Of a stretch of 38,860 bases of DNA, positions 26,709 to 34,390 are shown one piece after another (the first letter of the stretch is position 1; every line of letters starts with the position of its first letter). Under the pieces are notes generated by a model. The model was not told the origin of the DNA. It did not search any database and saw only the letters and a program-made list of their open reading frames with translations. The stretch is from DASPJR01 sp035628505 (GTDB lineage Bacteria; Planctomycetota; SZUA-567; H5-PLA8): the NCBI GenBank assembly GCA_035628505.1, contig DASPJR010000187.1, forward strand, positions 1 through 38,860. Direction: 5' to 3'. A program made the translations under genes and the position numbers.

Positions 26709-27812
26709 TTATTTGCAGCAGACTAACGGCTCGCCCAGGACATTCATTTTTGGTCGAATACCGAGTCCGGGTTCCCTGGACGCGGCCATTTTTCCATTCA
26801 CTCGTTTCGGCGCACCCTCGGCGGTGCTGACCGTGACATAGCTGTTAAAGTCTGTGCTGGTGAAACGAAATTCCGCCGGCGTACTGTGCGCAAGGTGGGC
26901 GATGGCCGCTGTGGCGATATCGCCGCCCCAGGAATCCTCGAGCGTCATCGCAATGCCCATGCTGACGCAAAGATCGCGCACTTGCCGTGTTTTGGTCAAT
27001 CCGCCGAGCTTGCTGATTTTCAAATTTACGACATCCATTGCCAAGTCGGCTTTGGCACGCAAGAGCACGTCGATCCCGTCAATATTTTCATCCAGAACGA
27101 ATGGATGATCGCAATGGCGCCGCACCGACAGGCATTCTTCATAGGTCAGGCAGGGCTGCTCGATGTACACATCCACGTCCCGGACGGCGCGAACGACGCG
27201 CATGGCTTCATGGGGAAGCCATCCCGTATTAGCGTCCGCGACGAGCCGGTCGCCTTTCTGCAGTTTCGCCGCAACGGCGCGGATGCGGGCGATGTCCACA
27301 TCGGGATCGCCGCCGACCTTAAGTTGAAAACGCCGGTACCCCTCCTCGCGGTAGCCTGCGACACGCGCAGCCATGGCGTCCGGAGTTTCCTGGGAGATGG
27401 CGCGGTAGAGTTCTATCTCGTCGCCGTAGCGTCCGCCAAGTAGCTCGCACACGGGAAGACCGGTGGCCTGGCCGAGAATATCCCAGCAGGCAATGTCGAC
27501 GCCGCTCTTGACGTAGGGATGCCCTTTCAGTGCAGTGTCCATCGTGCGGTTCAATTTCGAAAGCTGGCGCGGATCTTGTCCGAGTAAATGAGGACACAGC
27601 TCGCGCAATCCCGTTCTCACACCTTCGGCGTAGGCCGGCAGATAGAACGGGCCCAGCGGGCATACTTCGCCATGGCCGGAGATTCCGGCATCGGTTTCGA
27701 CACGAACGATGGTGCTGTCAAAGACCGTCACTGATTTGCCGCCGGACCACTTGTAGTTGGTCTCGACCAGTGGCAGCTCGACGCGATAGGCGAGGATTCG
27801 AGTAATCTTCAT
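26709..27812 (-). CDS. enolase-superfamily (MR/MLE) enzyme, probable cis-3-hydroxy-L-proline dehydratase
   Basis: A 367-residue member of the mandelate racemase/muconate lactonizing group. Active-site residues visible are Lys165 (RRFQLKVGG) and Lys265 (VVNLKISKLGG) as paired acid/bases. The Mg ligands are Asp193 (VADANTGW), Glu218 (YIEQP) and Asp241 (VLDENIDG). Family members with this pattern next to hydroxyproline genes dehydrate cis-3-hydroxy-L-proline to pyrroline-2-carboxylate; a hydroxyproline-betaine epimerase or another amino-acid racemase is the alternative. The assignment therefore rests on the neighbours as well as the motifs. The start at 27812 overlaps the preceding metallopeptidase stop by four bases (ATGA); a start at 27842 would need a non-similar extension. 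Likely cytoplasmic. Confidence 0.8.
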   Translation of the reverse strand: MKITRILAYRVELPLVETNYKWSGGKSVTVFDSTIVRVETDAGISGHGEVCPLGPFYLPAYAEGVRTGLRELCPHLLGQDPRQLSKLNRTMDTALKGHPYVKSGVDIACWDILGQATGLPVCELLGGRYGDEIELYRAISQETPDAMAARVAGYREEGYRRFQLKVGGDPDVDIARIRAVAAKLQKGDRLVADANTGWLPHEAMRVVRAVRDVDVYIEQPCLTYEECLSVRRHCDHPFVLDENIDGIDVLLRAKADLAMDVVNLKISKLGGLTKTRQVRDLCVSMGIAMTLEDSWGGDIATAAIAHLAHSTPAEFRFTSTDFNSYVTVSTAEGAPKRVNGKMAASREPGLGIRPKMNVLGEPLVCCK

Positions 27813-28597
27813 TTTGAGTTCTCTCGGGCGGTTAAATTCCAAAGCCGCTGCAGCAGCTTGAACATTTCCGGATCATGCTTCTCCAATTCATCGCGCGTAA
27901 AAGGAAAAAAGTCGTTGCGTCCGAAGAAGGCTTCGGAGCATTCAGCGAAGTATTCTTTATGGTTGGACATCGCGTAAGCGCGCTCCGTCGTGATGCGGCC
28001 GGAGACTCCATGCCAGCGCTGAACCTTATCGTAGCTCTTGCTCTCCACTGCCGTTTTGTACGCAGCGACGATCTCAGGTTGTTCGAAGCCGAGCACCTGA
28101 TCATGATAGGCGTGGGCGAGTTCATGCAGGATGAGGGCTGGCATTCGTTTGATTTCTGCCTCGAAGTTGCGGATGTTCGTGAATTCGACACACCGCGCCA
28201 TCTCAGCATTTCGCTTCTGAGCTTTAAGCCAGCCTGCGGAGGGGTGATATTCCGCGCTCGGCTTAATTCCGGGATAACTCGGATTGAGCCACAGCGTGAC
28301 CTTGCGGAGATGCGTGACGGCACCCGCAGGCACGACGTGAACAATTTCTTTGAGTTGTGCCGTTATAAGCTCCAATGCCTTTTCAGTGTCTGCTTTCTCG
28401 TCTTGCATGAGCAGGTCGTTGACGTGGACGGTCCAGCCCTCAAGACGTTGCGTTTTGTAACTGGGCTTCTTGACCGCGCTTTCCTTGCCGTTCCCCGTGC
28501 TGTCCGGCTTTAATTCTTCTGCAGCAACGGCCAACGAAAGCATCAGCATGAACAGTGCGCTGATCTGAAACTGCGATATCCATGAAGCGGTCGTCAT
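27809..28597 (-). CDS. exported HExxH metallopeptidase-like protein (ATLF/lethal-factor-like gluzincin)
   Basis: A 262-residue protein with a signal peptide (ISALFMLMLSLAVAAEE). The zinc motif is HELAHAYHD (His158, Glu159, His162), with a likely third ligand in NHKEYFAECSEAFFG (Glu215 or Glu219). That spacing and the EYFAE text resemble the anthrax lethal-factor-like fold, but the substrate is unknown. The ATG at 28597 is chosen because AGAGG stands shortly in front of it and the signal peptide starts there; the open frame continues upstream to 28831 with text that looks non-coding. It is translationally coupled (ATGA) to the dehydratase. A 240-base gap upstream contains a CTGTATACAG palindrome, so this pair may have its own promoter. 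Cleavage of hydroxyproline-rich peptides outside the cytoplasm would suit the context but is inference. Confidence 0.75.
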   Translation of the reverse strand: MTTASWISQFQISALFMLMLSLAVAAEELKPDSTGNGKESAVKKPSYKTQRLEGWTVHVNDLLMQDEKADTEKALELITAQLKEIVHVVPAGAVTHLRKVTLWLNPSYPGIKPSAEYHPSAGWLKAQKRNAEMARCVEFTNIRNFEAEIKRMPALILHELAHAYHDQVLGFEQPEIVAAYKTAVESKSYDKVQRWHGVSGRITTERAYAMSNHKEYFAECSEAFFGRNDFFPFTRDELEKHDPEMFKLLQRLWNLTARENSK

Positions 28598-28628
28598 TTT
28601 TAAGGACCTCTCTTGTTGTCCGGGCTCC

Positions 28629-28638
28629 CTGTATACAG
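28629..28638. promoter_or_regulatory. candidate GntR operator (CTGTATACAG) before the metallopeptidase/dehydratase pair
   Basis: A perfect 10-base palindrome with core TGTATACA, 31 bases upstream of the metallopeptidase ATG. The candidate operator at the head of the cluster has core TGTGTACA, differing at one base. A direct repeat TTGCGACA occurs nearby at 28656 and 28677, 21 bases apart (two helical turns). No clear -35/-10 pair could be assigned. Confidence 0.4.
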
Positions 28639-28837
28639 CATACTTGCCAAGCGTATTGCGACATACTGTTGTCGTTTTGCGACAAGCTCTGCTGTTCGAG
28701 AAATCCCGCTCGCACGAGAAAATTCTCGTTCCATCAAAAGAGCTGTCGATCACGACTGCTATCTTGAATCTCTCTCCGGCTTTTCTCAACATGGGACGTG
28801 CTCCAGTGAAAGAGTCACACGGGCTTTCCATCTAATG

Positions 28838-30091
28838 CTATGCGAATCGATCCGGGCTTAACGCGGCAATCTCGAGCGACGGCTTTTCATCCGAAAGGAT
28901 CTCGGCCATGAGTTTGCCGGTGATCGGACCGAGGCTCAGTCCCATCATGGCGTGTCCCGTGGCGGCCGAAAGATTGCTATAGCGTGCGAAGCGGCCGACG
29001 TAGGGCAACCCGTCAGGCGAACACGGGCGCAGGCCGCGCCAGACGGGCAGGCCGTGGAAATCCTCCGGGCTGAATGCCGGAAAATAATTCGGCACGGATT
29101 TTAGAATTCCATTCACGCGCCGCCTGTTGATCGACTCGTCCAAGCCTGTGATTTCCATGGTACCGGCAAATCGCAGCGCGTAAGCCATGGGCGTAACTGC
29201 AACGCGCGCCTCGGTCAGGATCGAGCAGATCGCGGGCAACTGCTTTGGCTTCGGAAGGGTGATGCTGTAACCCTTGCCGGCCTGCATCGGCAGCTTCAGG
29301 CGCAGCGTGCGAACGGTTTGCGGAGACCAGGCACCGCACGCCAGCACGAACTCATCCGCTTGAATTTCCTCGCGCGATGTTCTCACGCCCTCGATGCGCG
29401 AGCCACTCACGCGCCAATCGAGAACCTCGCTCCCGTATGAAAAGCTCACGCCACCGCGCTCCAGTTCCTTCGTGAGATGTGCAAGAAACAGATGCGGCAC
29501 CAGGTGGCAGTCCTGCCGGAAATAGACCGCGCCGGCGATATCCATCTGGATTCCAGGTTCAAGCTTCGCGGTTTCTTGGGGCGTGAGAACGTCAGCGTTC
29601 ACGCCCAGCGCGTTGGCCTGTTTCGCGAGCCGCGCTTCGGCCTCCAGCGTCGCCTTGCGTTTGCAAAGCATGAGCAGGCCTTTTTTTATGAGGCCAAAGT
29701 CGTTGCCTTCCGCAAGCTCCTCAAAACACCGCCGGCTGGCGAGACTCAGGTCGCGCAGCAGCGGCGCGGAGCGTTCGACGTGGCGGGCATTGGCGGCGCA
29801 AAAAAAATTCCACACCCAGTTCAGCAAGCTGCCGCTCAAGCGCGGCTGAATGCAAAAGGGGCCCTCCGGGTTGAGCATCATGCGAAGGCCGAGCGCGATG
29901 ATTCCAGGCGCCGCCAGAGGGACGAAGTGGCTGGGCACAATCATCCCGGCATTTTGTGCGGAACAGGAATCGTGAACGGCCGGGCCGCGCTCGACAAGCG
30001 TGACGCGATGGCCCTTGCGCATGGCATAAAACGCGGTGCAAAGCCCGATGACGCCACCGCCGATGACCACGATGGATTTTCTTTTCGACAT
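28838..30091 (-). CDS. FAD-dependent D-amino-acid dehydrogenase family, probable D-hydroxyproline dehydrogenase
   Basis: A 417-residue DadA-type oxidoreductase. The N-terminal Rossmann motif is VVIGGGVIGLCTAFYAMRKG, and the dinucleotide ends with TLVERG. SCSAQNAGMIVPSHF follows, the standard FAD-contact segment of this family. The C-terminus has the second FAD motif (GLRPCSPDGLPYVGR, then ATGHAMMGLSLGP). In the trans-4-hydroxyproline route such an enzyme oxidises cis-4-hydroxy-D-proline, the product of the epimerase encoded just upstream, to 1-pyrroline-4-hydroxy-2-carboxylate. General D-proline or D-alanine oxidation is possible, but the gene order favours hydroxyproline. It starts 19 bases after the epimerase stop. 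No membrane segment is seen; electrons probably go to the respiratory chain through a peripheral association. Confidence 0.87.
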   Translation of the reverse strand: MSKRKSIVVIGGGVIGLCTAFYAMRKGHRVTLVERGPAVHDSCSAQNAGMIVPSHFVPLAAPGIIALGLRMMLNPEGPFCIQPRLSGSLLNWVWNFFCAANARHVERSAPLLRDLSLASRRCFEELAEGNDFGLIKKGLLMLCKRKATLEAEARLAKQANALGVNADVLTPQETAKLEPGIQMDIAGAVYFRQDCHLVPHLFLAHLTKELERGGVSFSYGSEVLDWRVSGSRIEGVRTSREEIQADEFVLACGAWSPQTVRTLRLKLPMQAGKGYSITLPKPKQLPAICSILTEARVAVTPMAYALRFAGTMEITGLDESINRRRVNGILKSVPNYFPAFSPEDFHGLPVWRGLRPCSPDGLPYVGRFARYSNLSAATGHAMMGLSLGPITGKLMAEILSDEKPSLEIAALSPDRFA

Positions 30092-30110
30092 GTCCGGGCG
30101 GCCTCGTTTT

Positions 30111-31061
30111 TCAGCGCATGCCCCAGCAGAAAGGATCGCCCGGATTGAGCAGGAGCGATGATTCGGCCATTACAAACGCACTGCCGGTAATTGTCGGAAT
30201 CAGTTTGCCATCGACGACCTGGACTGTTCCTTCAAACACGCTGCCGGCGATGCTCTCCTGCCGCCAGACCTCGCCTTCTTTCAGTTTGCCGTCGGCATAG
30301 AGGCAGGCGAGCTTGGCGCTCGTTCCCGTTCCACACGGTGAGCGGTCGTATGCTTTGCCCGGGCATAGAACAAAATTCTTGCTCTGCACGCCTGGCTTGT
30401 CCGAGGGTGAAAACAGTTCGATGTGATCAATGACGCCCCCGTCGTGCCCGGTGATGCCGTGCTTTTCAAGAGCCTGGCGGATGCGCCAGGTCATCGCCGT
30501 AAGCTGTTCAACGTTGCGCAGCGACAGGTCCTGTCCATGCTCGCTGACCAGGAAAAACCAGTTGCCGCCCCACGCGATATCTCCGTTTAGCGTACCGGAG
30601 CCATCAATAGCAACCCGCACATCCTTTGCGTGCCGGTAGCACGGTACGTTCTTCACCGAAACAGCTCCGGACTCATGCAACTGCGCGCTGACCACGCCCA
30701 CGCTTGTCTCGATGCGGTGCTCGCCGGGTTTCAGGCGTCCCAGGTGCGCCAGCGTAGCGATCAGGCCAATGGTGCCATGTCCGCACATTCCCAGAAAGCC
30801 GACGTTATTGAAAAAGATGACGCCGGCAGCACAGTCGCGATCCTGAGGCTCGGTGAGCAGCGCGCCGACCATCACGTCGGAGCCGCGCGGCTCGTTGACT
30901 ACGGCGCAACGGAAGGCATCGTGATGCTCGCTGAAACGCTTTTGTTTTTCGGCCACGCTGCCGTTGCCGAGGTCCGGGCCGCCTGCAATCACGACGCGGG
31001 TGGGCTCGCCGCCGGTATGCGAATCAACTACCTGCACGCGCCGGATACCTTGGCTTGGCAT
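30111..31061 (-). CDS. 4-hydroxyproline 2-epimerase (proline racemase family)
   Basis: A 316-residue cofactor-independent epimerase. It opens with VVDSHTGGEPTRVV. Both catalytic cysteines are present: Cys93 in GMCGHGTIG and Cys243 in DRSPCGTGTSA. Two cysteines mean epimerase or racemase; trans-3-hydroxyproline dehydratases replace one by Thr, so that activity is disfavoured. The expected reaction converts trans-4-hydroxy-L-proline to cis-4-hydroxy-D-proline in the cytoplasm. Neighbouring genes supply the next two steps, which favours hydroxyproline over proline as substrate. The start at ATG 31061 follows AAAGG and lies 13 bases after the deaminase stop; the open frame extends to 31115 through the previous gene's end. 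Confidence 0.92.
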   Translation of the reverse strand: MPSQGIRRVQVVDSHTGGEPTRVVIAGGPDLGNGSVAEKQKRFSEHHDAFRCAVVNEPRGSDVMVGALLTEPQDRDCAAGVIFFNNVGFLGMCGHGTIGLIATLAHLGRLKPGEHRIETSVGVVSAQLHESGAVSVKNVPCYRHAKDVRVAIDGSGTLNGDIAWGGNWFFLVSEHGQDLSLRNVEQLTAMTWRIRQALEKHGITGHDGGVIDHIELFSPSDKPGVQSKNFVLCPGKAYDRSPCGTGTSAKLACLYADGKLKEGEVWRQESIAGSVFEGTVQVVDGKLIPTITGSAFVMAESSLLLNPGDPFCWGMR

Positions 31062-31074
31062 CAGCAGGCCTTTC

Positions 31075-31989
31075 TTAACGAGAGAATCTTGCCGGAATGT
31101 TCGGACGCGTCTCAATGCCGCGCCGGATGATTCTCAAGATCTCCTCACGCTCAGGCCCGATCAACGGAAGGCGCGGAGCGCGGACCCATTCGGAGCCCAG
31201 TCCGCACTCCTGAATTGCCAGCTTGATGTACTGTACGAACTTGAGTGGAATATCCAGATGCAGCAGCGGCATGTACCAGCGGTAAAGTTCGCGCGCCTTC
31301 TCCCATTCTCCGGCGGCCGCCAGATCCCAAAGGTGCTGGTTTTCGCGCGGAAAGGCGAGGCCGACACCGGCGATCCAGCCATCGGCGCCGAGCAGAATGC
31401 TTTCGAGCGCCAGGTCGTCAACGCCAGTGAAAAGAATGTAGCGCTTGCCGACCAGATTAATGATATCGGTGATGCGCCGCACATTGCCGGAAGATTCTTT
31501 GATCGCGACGAGCGTCTTCTGATCGGCGAGTTCCGCAAACATTTCCGGCGTGATATCCACGCCGTAGGCGAGCGGATTGTTGTAGCAGATGATGGGCAGG
31601 TCACTGGCATTCGCGACCGCGCGGAAATGCGCGATTGTTTCGCGCGCATCGGATTTGTAAACCATTGCCGGCAGCACCATCAAGCCGTTTGCGCCGAGCA
31701 GTTCCATGTCGCGTGCGTAGCGGCAGGCCGCCGCCGTGCTGCACTCGGCAATGCCGCTCAGGACCGGCACGCGCCCGGCGGCCGCTTTGATCGCGGCCTG
31801 CATGACGCGGCGCTTTTCTTCCGGTTCGAGTGCGGCGTTCTCACCAAGTGAGCCAAGCATGACCAGGCCCGTCACGCCGGAGCCGATCAGTGCATCGATG
31901 TGGCGCGCCGTTCCATCCAGATCGAGGGATTGGTCTTTCTTGAACTGCGTCGTGACCGCGGGGAAAACGCCCTTCCAGTTTACGTGCAT
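31075..31989 (-). CDS. DHDPS-family lyase, probable 1-pyrroline-4-hydroxy-2-carboxylate deaminase
   Basis: A 304-residue TIM-barrel aldolase/deaminase. The Schiff-base lysine is Lys164 (LVAIKESSGN), with Tyr136 in IICYNNPLAYG and the pyruvate-type binding loop in LGSLGEN (about 45-51). In hydroxyproline clusters the DHDPS-family member turns 1-pyrroline-4-hydroxy-2-carboxylate into 2-oxoglutarate semialdehyde with loss of ammonia. By sequence alone, dihydrodipicolinate synthase or another member is possible; the adjacent epimerase and dehydrogenase decide the call. AAGGAG nine bases before the ATG lies inside the last codons of the Xaa-Pro peptidase gene, three bases away, so translation of the two is probably linked. 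Confidence 0.88.
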   Translation of the reverse strand: MHVNWKGVFPAVTTQFKKDQSLDLDGTARHIDALIGSGVTGLVMLGSLGENAALEPEEKRRVMQAAIKAAAGRVPVLSGIAECSTAAACRYARDMELLGANGLMVLPAMVYKSDARETIAHFRAVANASDLPIICYNNPLAYGVDITPEMFAELADQKTLVAIKESSGNVRRITDIINLVGKRYILFTGVDDLALESILLGADGWIAGVGLAFPRENQHLWDLAAAGEWEKARELYRWYMPLLHLDIPLKFVQYIKLAIQECGLGSEWVRAPRLPLIGPEREEILRIIRRGIETRPNIPARFSR

Positions 31990-31992
31990 GCT

Positions 31993-33366
31993 TTACCAGC
32001 TCCTTGTCAAGAGACCGCTCTCGGTGACGGAACCGCTCCGGTTCCCAACCAGCGCTTCGATGGCATCCAATTCGATCGGTGCCATCGCGGTCAGATTTTC
32101 AATTCCAGTTTTGGTCACCGCGACGGTGTCCTCCACCCGGACATACAGCTTCTCTTCGGGAATCCACATCTGCGGATCGATTGCAATGACCAGTCCGTGT
32201 TGCAGGGGGCGCTCCCAATATTTCCCAACGTCGTGAACGGCCATGCCGACGGGATGGGAGAGGTGCCCCTTGTATTCCAGAGCCCTGCGCGCCGCCTGCT
32301 CGTAGATGGGTTTTGAGAACGCCGTAGCCTCGATAACCGCCTTCATCTCGAGTGCCGTCTCGTCGAGAATCTGCTGCGGCAGCACGCCAGGGCGCAGGCG
32401 CCGCAGAAGTTCCTTGTGATAGCGGGTAATGAACCCGTAAAGCTCGCGCTGCTGAGCCGTGAAGCGGCCAGCGACAGGCCAGGTGCGCCCAATGTCACTG
32501 GTGTAGTAGCCAAAGTCCGGCGCCCAATCGAACAGGACAACATCGCCTTCCTGCAGCACGCTTTTGTTTCGTCCGTAATGCGGGAACCAGATGTTATCAC
32601 CGCTGGCAATGATCGCGCGATAGCCTTCGCCGCCGGCACCGTTCATGCGGCAGATGTACTCTGCCTTCGCTCCAAGCTGGTATTCGAACATTCCCGGGCG
32701 TGTGCAGCGCATGGCTTCGCAGGCCGCAAGCGCCGTCAATCGTCCGGCGCGCCGCAACACTGCAATTTCGGCGGGGCTCTTGTAGAGGCGCATTTCATCG
32801 AGCAGCGGCGACACGTCCCGGATTTCAATTCCCGGATAACGCTTGCGCAACAGGCTGATGAAACGCTGTTCGCGGCTTGTGTGAGCTTGCCAGGCGTCCT
32901 CCGCAATTAACTTCTGAGCATGAAGCGCCTCGTCGCGGTACGTAGCACGCCCTTCGGCGGGACTATGCGGCGTGTAAAGAACCGGACTCTTCAAGCAAGA
33001 CTCTATTTCTTCGCTCGGGCGTACCGCATCGACGCCGCTCAATTCGATGACATCGGCCGCATCTTCGGCGGAAAGTGTCGGCCCTTCGCTGCGCTCCTGG
33101 CGTTCGTCACGGTGCCTCAAAAAGAGGGTGGTGGTGCGGGTGCGCCCGTCGAGCAGCAGATAAGCCTGGGGACTTTCGATACCGCATAAGTAGTAGAACT
33201 CATTGCTCTGGCGGAAAAGCTCAGAACGACCGCTGGGACCGGCCCCCTGCACAAGCGCGCAGGCATCCGGCCCGATCCGGTCGAAAAGCACGGCGCGCCT
33301 GGAAGCGAATTCAGCGGGCGGGAAATCGGACTGGTACAGGTTGCGTTTGTTTTCTTGTAGCGGCAT
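31993..33366 (-). CDS. Xaa-Pro aminopeptidase (M24B family)
   Basis: A 457-residue metallopeptidase. The N-terminal creatinase-like domain (about 1-170; SNEFYYLCGIESPQAYLLLD) precedes the pita-bread catalytic domain. The five metal ligands are visible: Asp in VLFDWAPDFG, Asp in YTSDIGRTW, His in LSHPVGMAVHD, Glu in the MWIPEEKLYV segment and Glu in VRVEDTVAV. It removes N-terminal residues next to proline, which would release proline and hydroxyproline from collagen-type peptides. The ATG at 33366 follows AAAGGA; the open frame upstream to 33558 crosses the promoter and the divergent GntR gene and is not coding. First gene of the cluster, with a good promoter and a candidate operator directly upstream. 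No signal peptide, so cytoplasmic. Confidence 0.92.
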   Translation of the reverse strand: MPLQENKRNLYQSDFPPAEFASRRAVLFDRIGPDACALVQGAGPSGRSELFRQSNEFYYLCGIESPQAYLLLDGRTRTTTLFLRHRDERQERSEGPTLSAEDAADVIELSGVDAVRPSEEIESCLKSPVLYTPHSPAEGRATYRDEALHAQKLIAEDAWQAHTSREQRFISLLRKRYPGIEIRDVSPLLDEMRLYKSPAEIAVLRRAGRLTALAACEAMRCTRPGMFEYQLGAKAEYICRMNGAGGEGYRAIIASGDNIWFPHYGRNKSVLQEGDVVLFDWAPDFGYYTSDIGRTWPVAGRFTAQQRELYGFITRYHKELLRRLRPGVLPQQILDETALEMKAVIEATAFSKPIYEQAARRALEYKGHLSHPVGMAVHDVGKYWERPLQHGLVIAIDPQMWIPEEKLYVRVEDTVAVTKTGIENLTAMAPIELDAIEALVGNRSGSVTESGLLTRSW

Positions 33367-33387
33367 TGAGGATGTCCTTTGAAGCGG

Positions 33388-33416
33388 ACTGTATTTTACT
33401 TTGTACACAATGTCAA
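33388..33416 (-). promoter_or_regulatory. sigma-70-type promoter of the hydroxyproline cluster
   Basis: On the minus strand TTGACA (33411-33416) and TACAGT (33388-33393) are separated by exactly 17 bases. The -35 box is perfect and the -10 box matches 4 of 6. It would start transcription just upstream of the Xaa-Pro peptidase ribosome site. The candidate operator lies in the spacer, so binding there should block RNA polymerase. Confidence 0.6.
33401..33410. promoter_or_regulatory. candidate GntR operator TTGTACACAA inside the promoter spacer
   Basis: TTGT and ACAA half-sites are inverted around AC, close to the TTGTATACAA-like sites reported for FCD-type GntR proteins. It is 41 bases before the first possible start codon of the divergent regulator gene and could control both directions. 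A related site is at 28629-28638. Confidence 0.5.
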
Positions 33417-33450
33417 CTTTATTCTTTACTAGCTCGTTGAGACCGTTAAA

Positions 33451-34389
33451 TTGGCTGAAATGAAAATGTCGCGTTACATCGAAGAAGATCTGGGCGCTCG
33501 CATTCGATCGGGCGCTGAGCTGCCTGCCAGACTTACACTGCACGGGCTCGCTGCCCATTACGGTGTCAGCATTACGCCGGTTCGCGCGGCATTGAGCGCG
33601 CTGACGCGGCAGAGGCTGATTCGCAAGTTCGCCAGCGGCCGGTTGGAGGCGGTCTCACGAAAACGGCGCGCAAAGGGAAAACTCCATCCTGAAGTACCCG
33701 GCGCACGGCAAGATTGGACGCGCACGCTGGCCGCCGATGTTCTCCGCCGCAGTCTGAAGGCCGAAAGTGGTTACCTCCGCGAGGAGATCACCGCCGCGAA
33801 GTACGGCGTGGGGCGAACGGTCGTGCGCCAGACCTTCGGCCAGCTTGTTGGCGCGGGTTTGCTGGAGCACGTCCCACGCCACGGCTGGCGCATTCGGCCT
33901 TTTCGCGAGGAGGAACTGGACGCCTACCTCGAGGTTCGAGAAATCATGGAACTAAAAGCGCTCGACCTGGCCCGGCCACACCTCGCGCGAGCCGACCTCG
34001 AGCGCATGCTGGCCGGCAACGTCCCGGACTCCAGCGGCACTTGGGCGCGGCTGGACAACGAACTGCATGGGTACTTGATTGAGAAATCCGGCAACCGCTT
34101 TATTCAGGATTTCTTCCAGCGGCACGGCACTTATTTCACGACACTTTTTGATTACGCCGCGCTGGGCGCATCCGTGACAGTTGAAATGGCCGCGCAGCAT
34201 CGCGCGGTGCTGAAAGCGCTGCTGAAGCAGAATTGGACGCTGGCGCAGCGCGCGCTGGCGCACCACATCCGCTCGCAGCGCCCCGTGCTGCAAAAAATGA
34301 TGGAGCGCCTTGCCGCATTGCCTCTCACGAGGTGGCCAGGGATGAATCTCCCGAATCGCCTTAAAACCTCACTTCGGAATGAAAGGTGA
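33451..34389 (+). CDS. GntR-family (FCD-type) regulator with two winged-helix domains
   Basis: About 312 residues. Two separate GntR-like helix-turn-helix segments are visible: LTLHGLAAHYGVSITPVRAAL (about 28-48, followed by LIRK) and LREEITAAKYGVGRTVVRQTF (about 109-129, followed by LLEHVPRHGWRIRPF). Normal GntR proteins have one. The C-terminal FCD ligand domain (about 152-285) has candidate metal residues Asp202 and His206 (LDNELHGYL), His250 (AAQHRAVL) and His271 or His272. It is divergent from the hydroxyproline cluster and shares its 84-base control region, so it is the obvious regulator, possibly sensing a hydroxyproline-derived acid. The start is uncertain: TTG 33451 has GAGA upstream, ATGs at 33460 and 33466 do not. 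Its stop is one base from the convergent sulfatase stop. Confidence 0.9.
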   Translation: MAEMKMSRYIEEDLGARIRSGAELPARLTLHGLAAHYGVSITPVRAALSALTRQRLIRKFASGRLEAVSRKRRAKGKLHPEVPGARQDWTRTLAADVLRRSLKAESGYLREEITAAKYGVGRTVVRQTFGQLVGAGLLEHVPRHGWRIRPFREEELDAYLEVREIMELKALDLARPHLARADLERMLAGNVPDSSGTWARLDNELHGYLIEKSGNRFIQDFFQRHGTYFTTLFDYAALGASVTVEMAAQHRAVLKALLKQNWTLAQRALAHHIRSQRPVLQKMMERLAALPLTRWPGMNLPNRLKTSLRNER

Positions 34390-34390
34390 A

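Noticed and set aside
28598..28831. N-terminal extension of the metallopeptidase frame
   Set aside because: The 78 extra codons contain no similarity or signal, cover the candidate operator and repeats, and a signal peptide with ribosome site begins at 28597.
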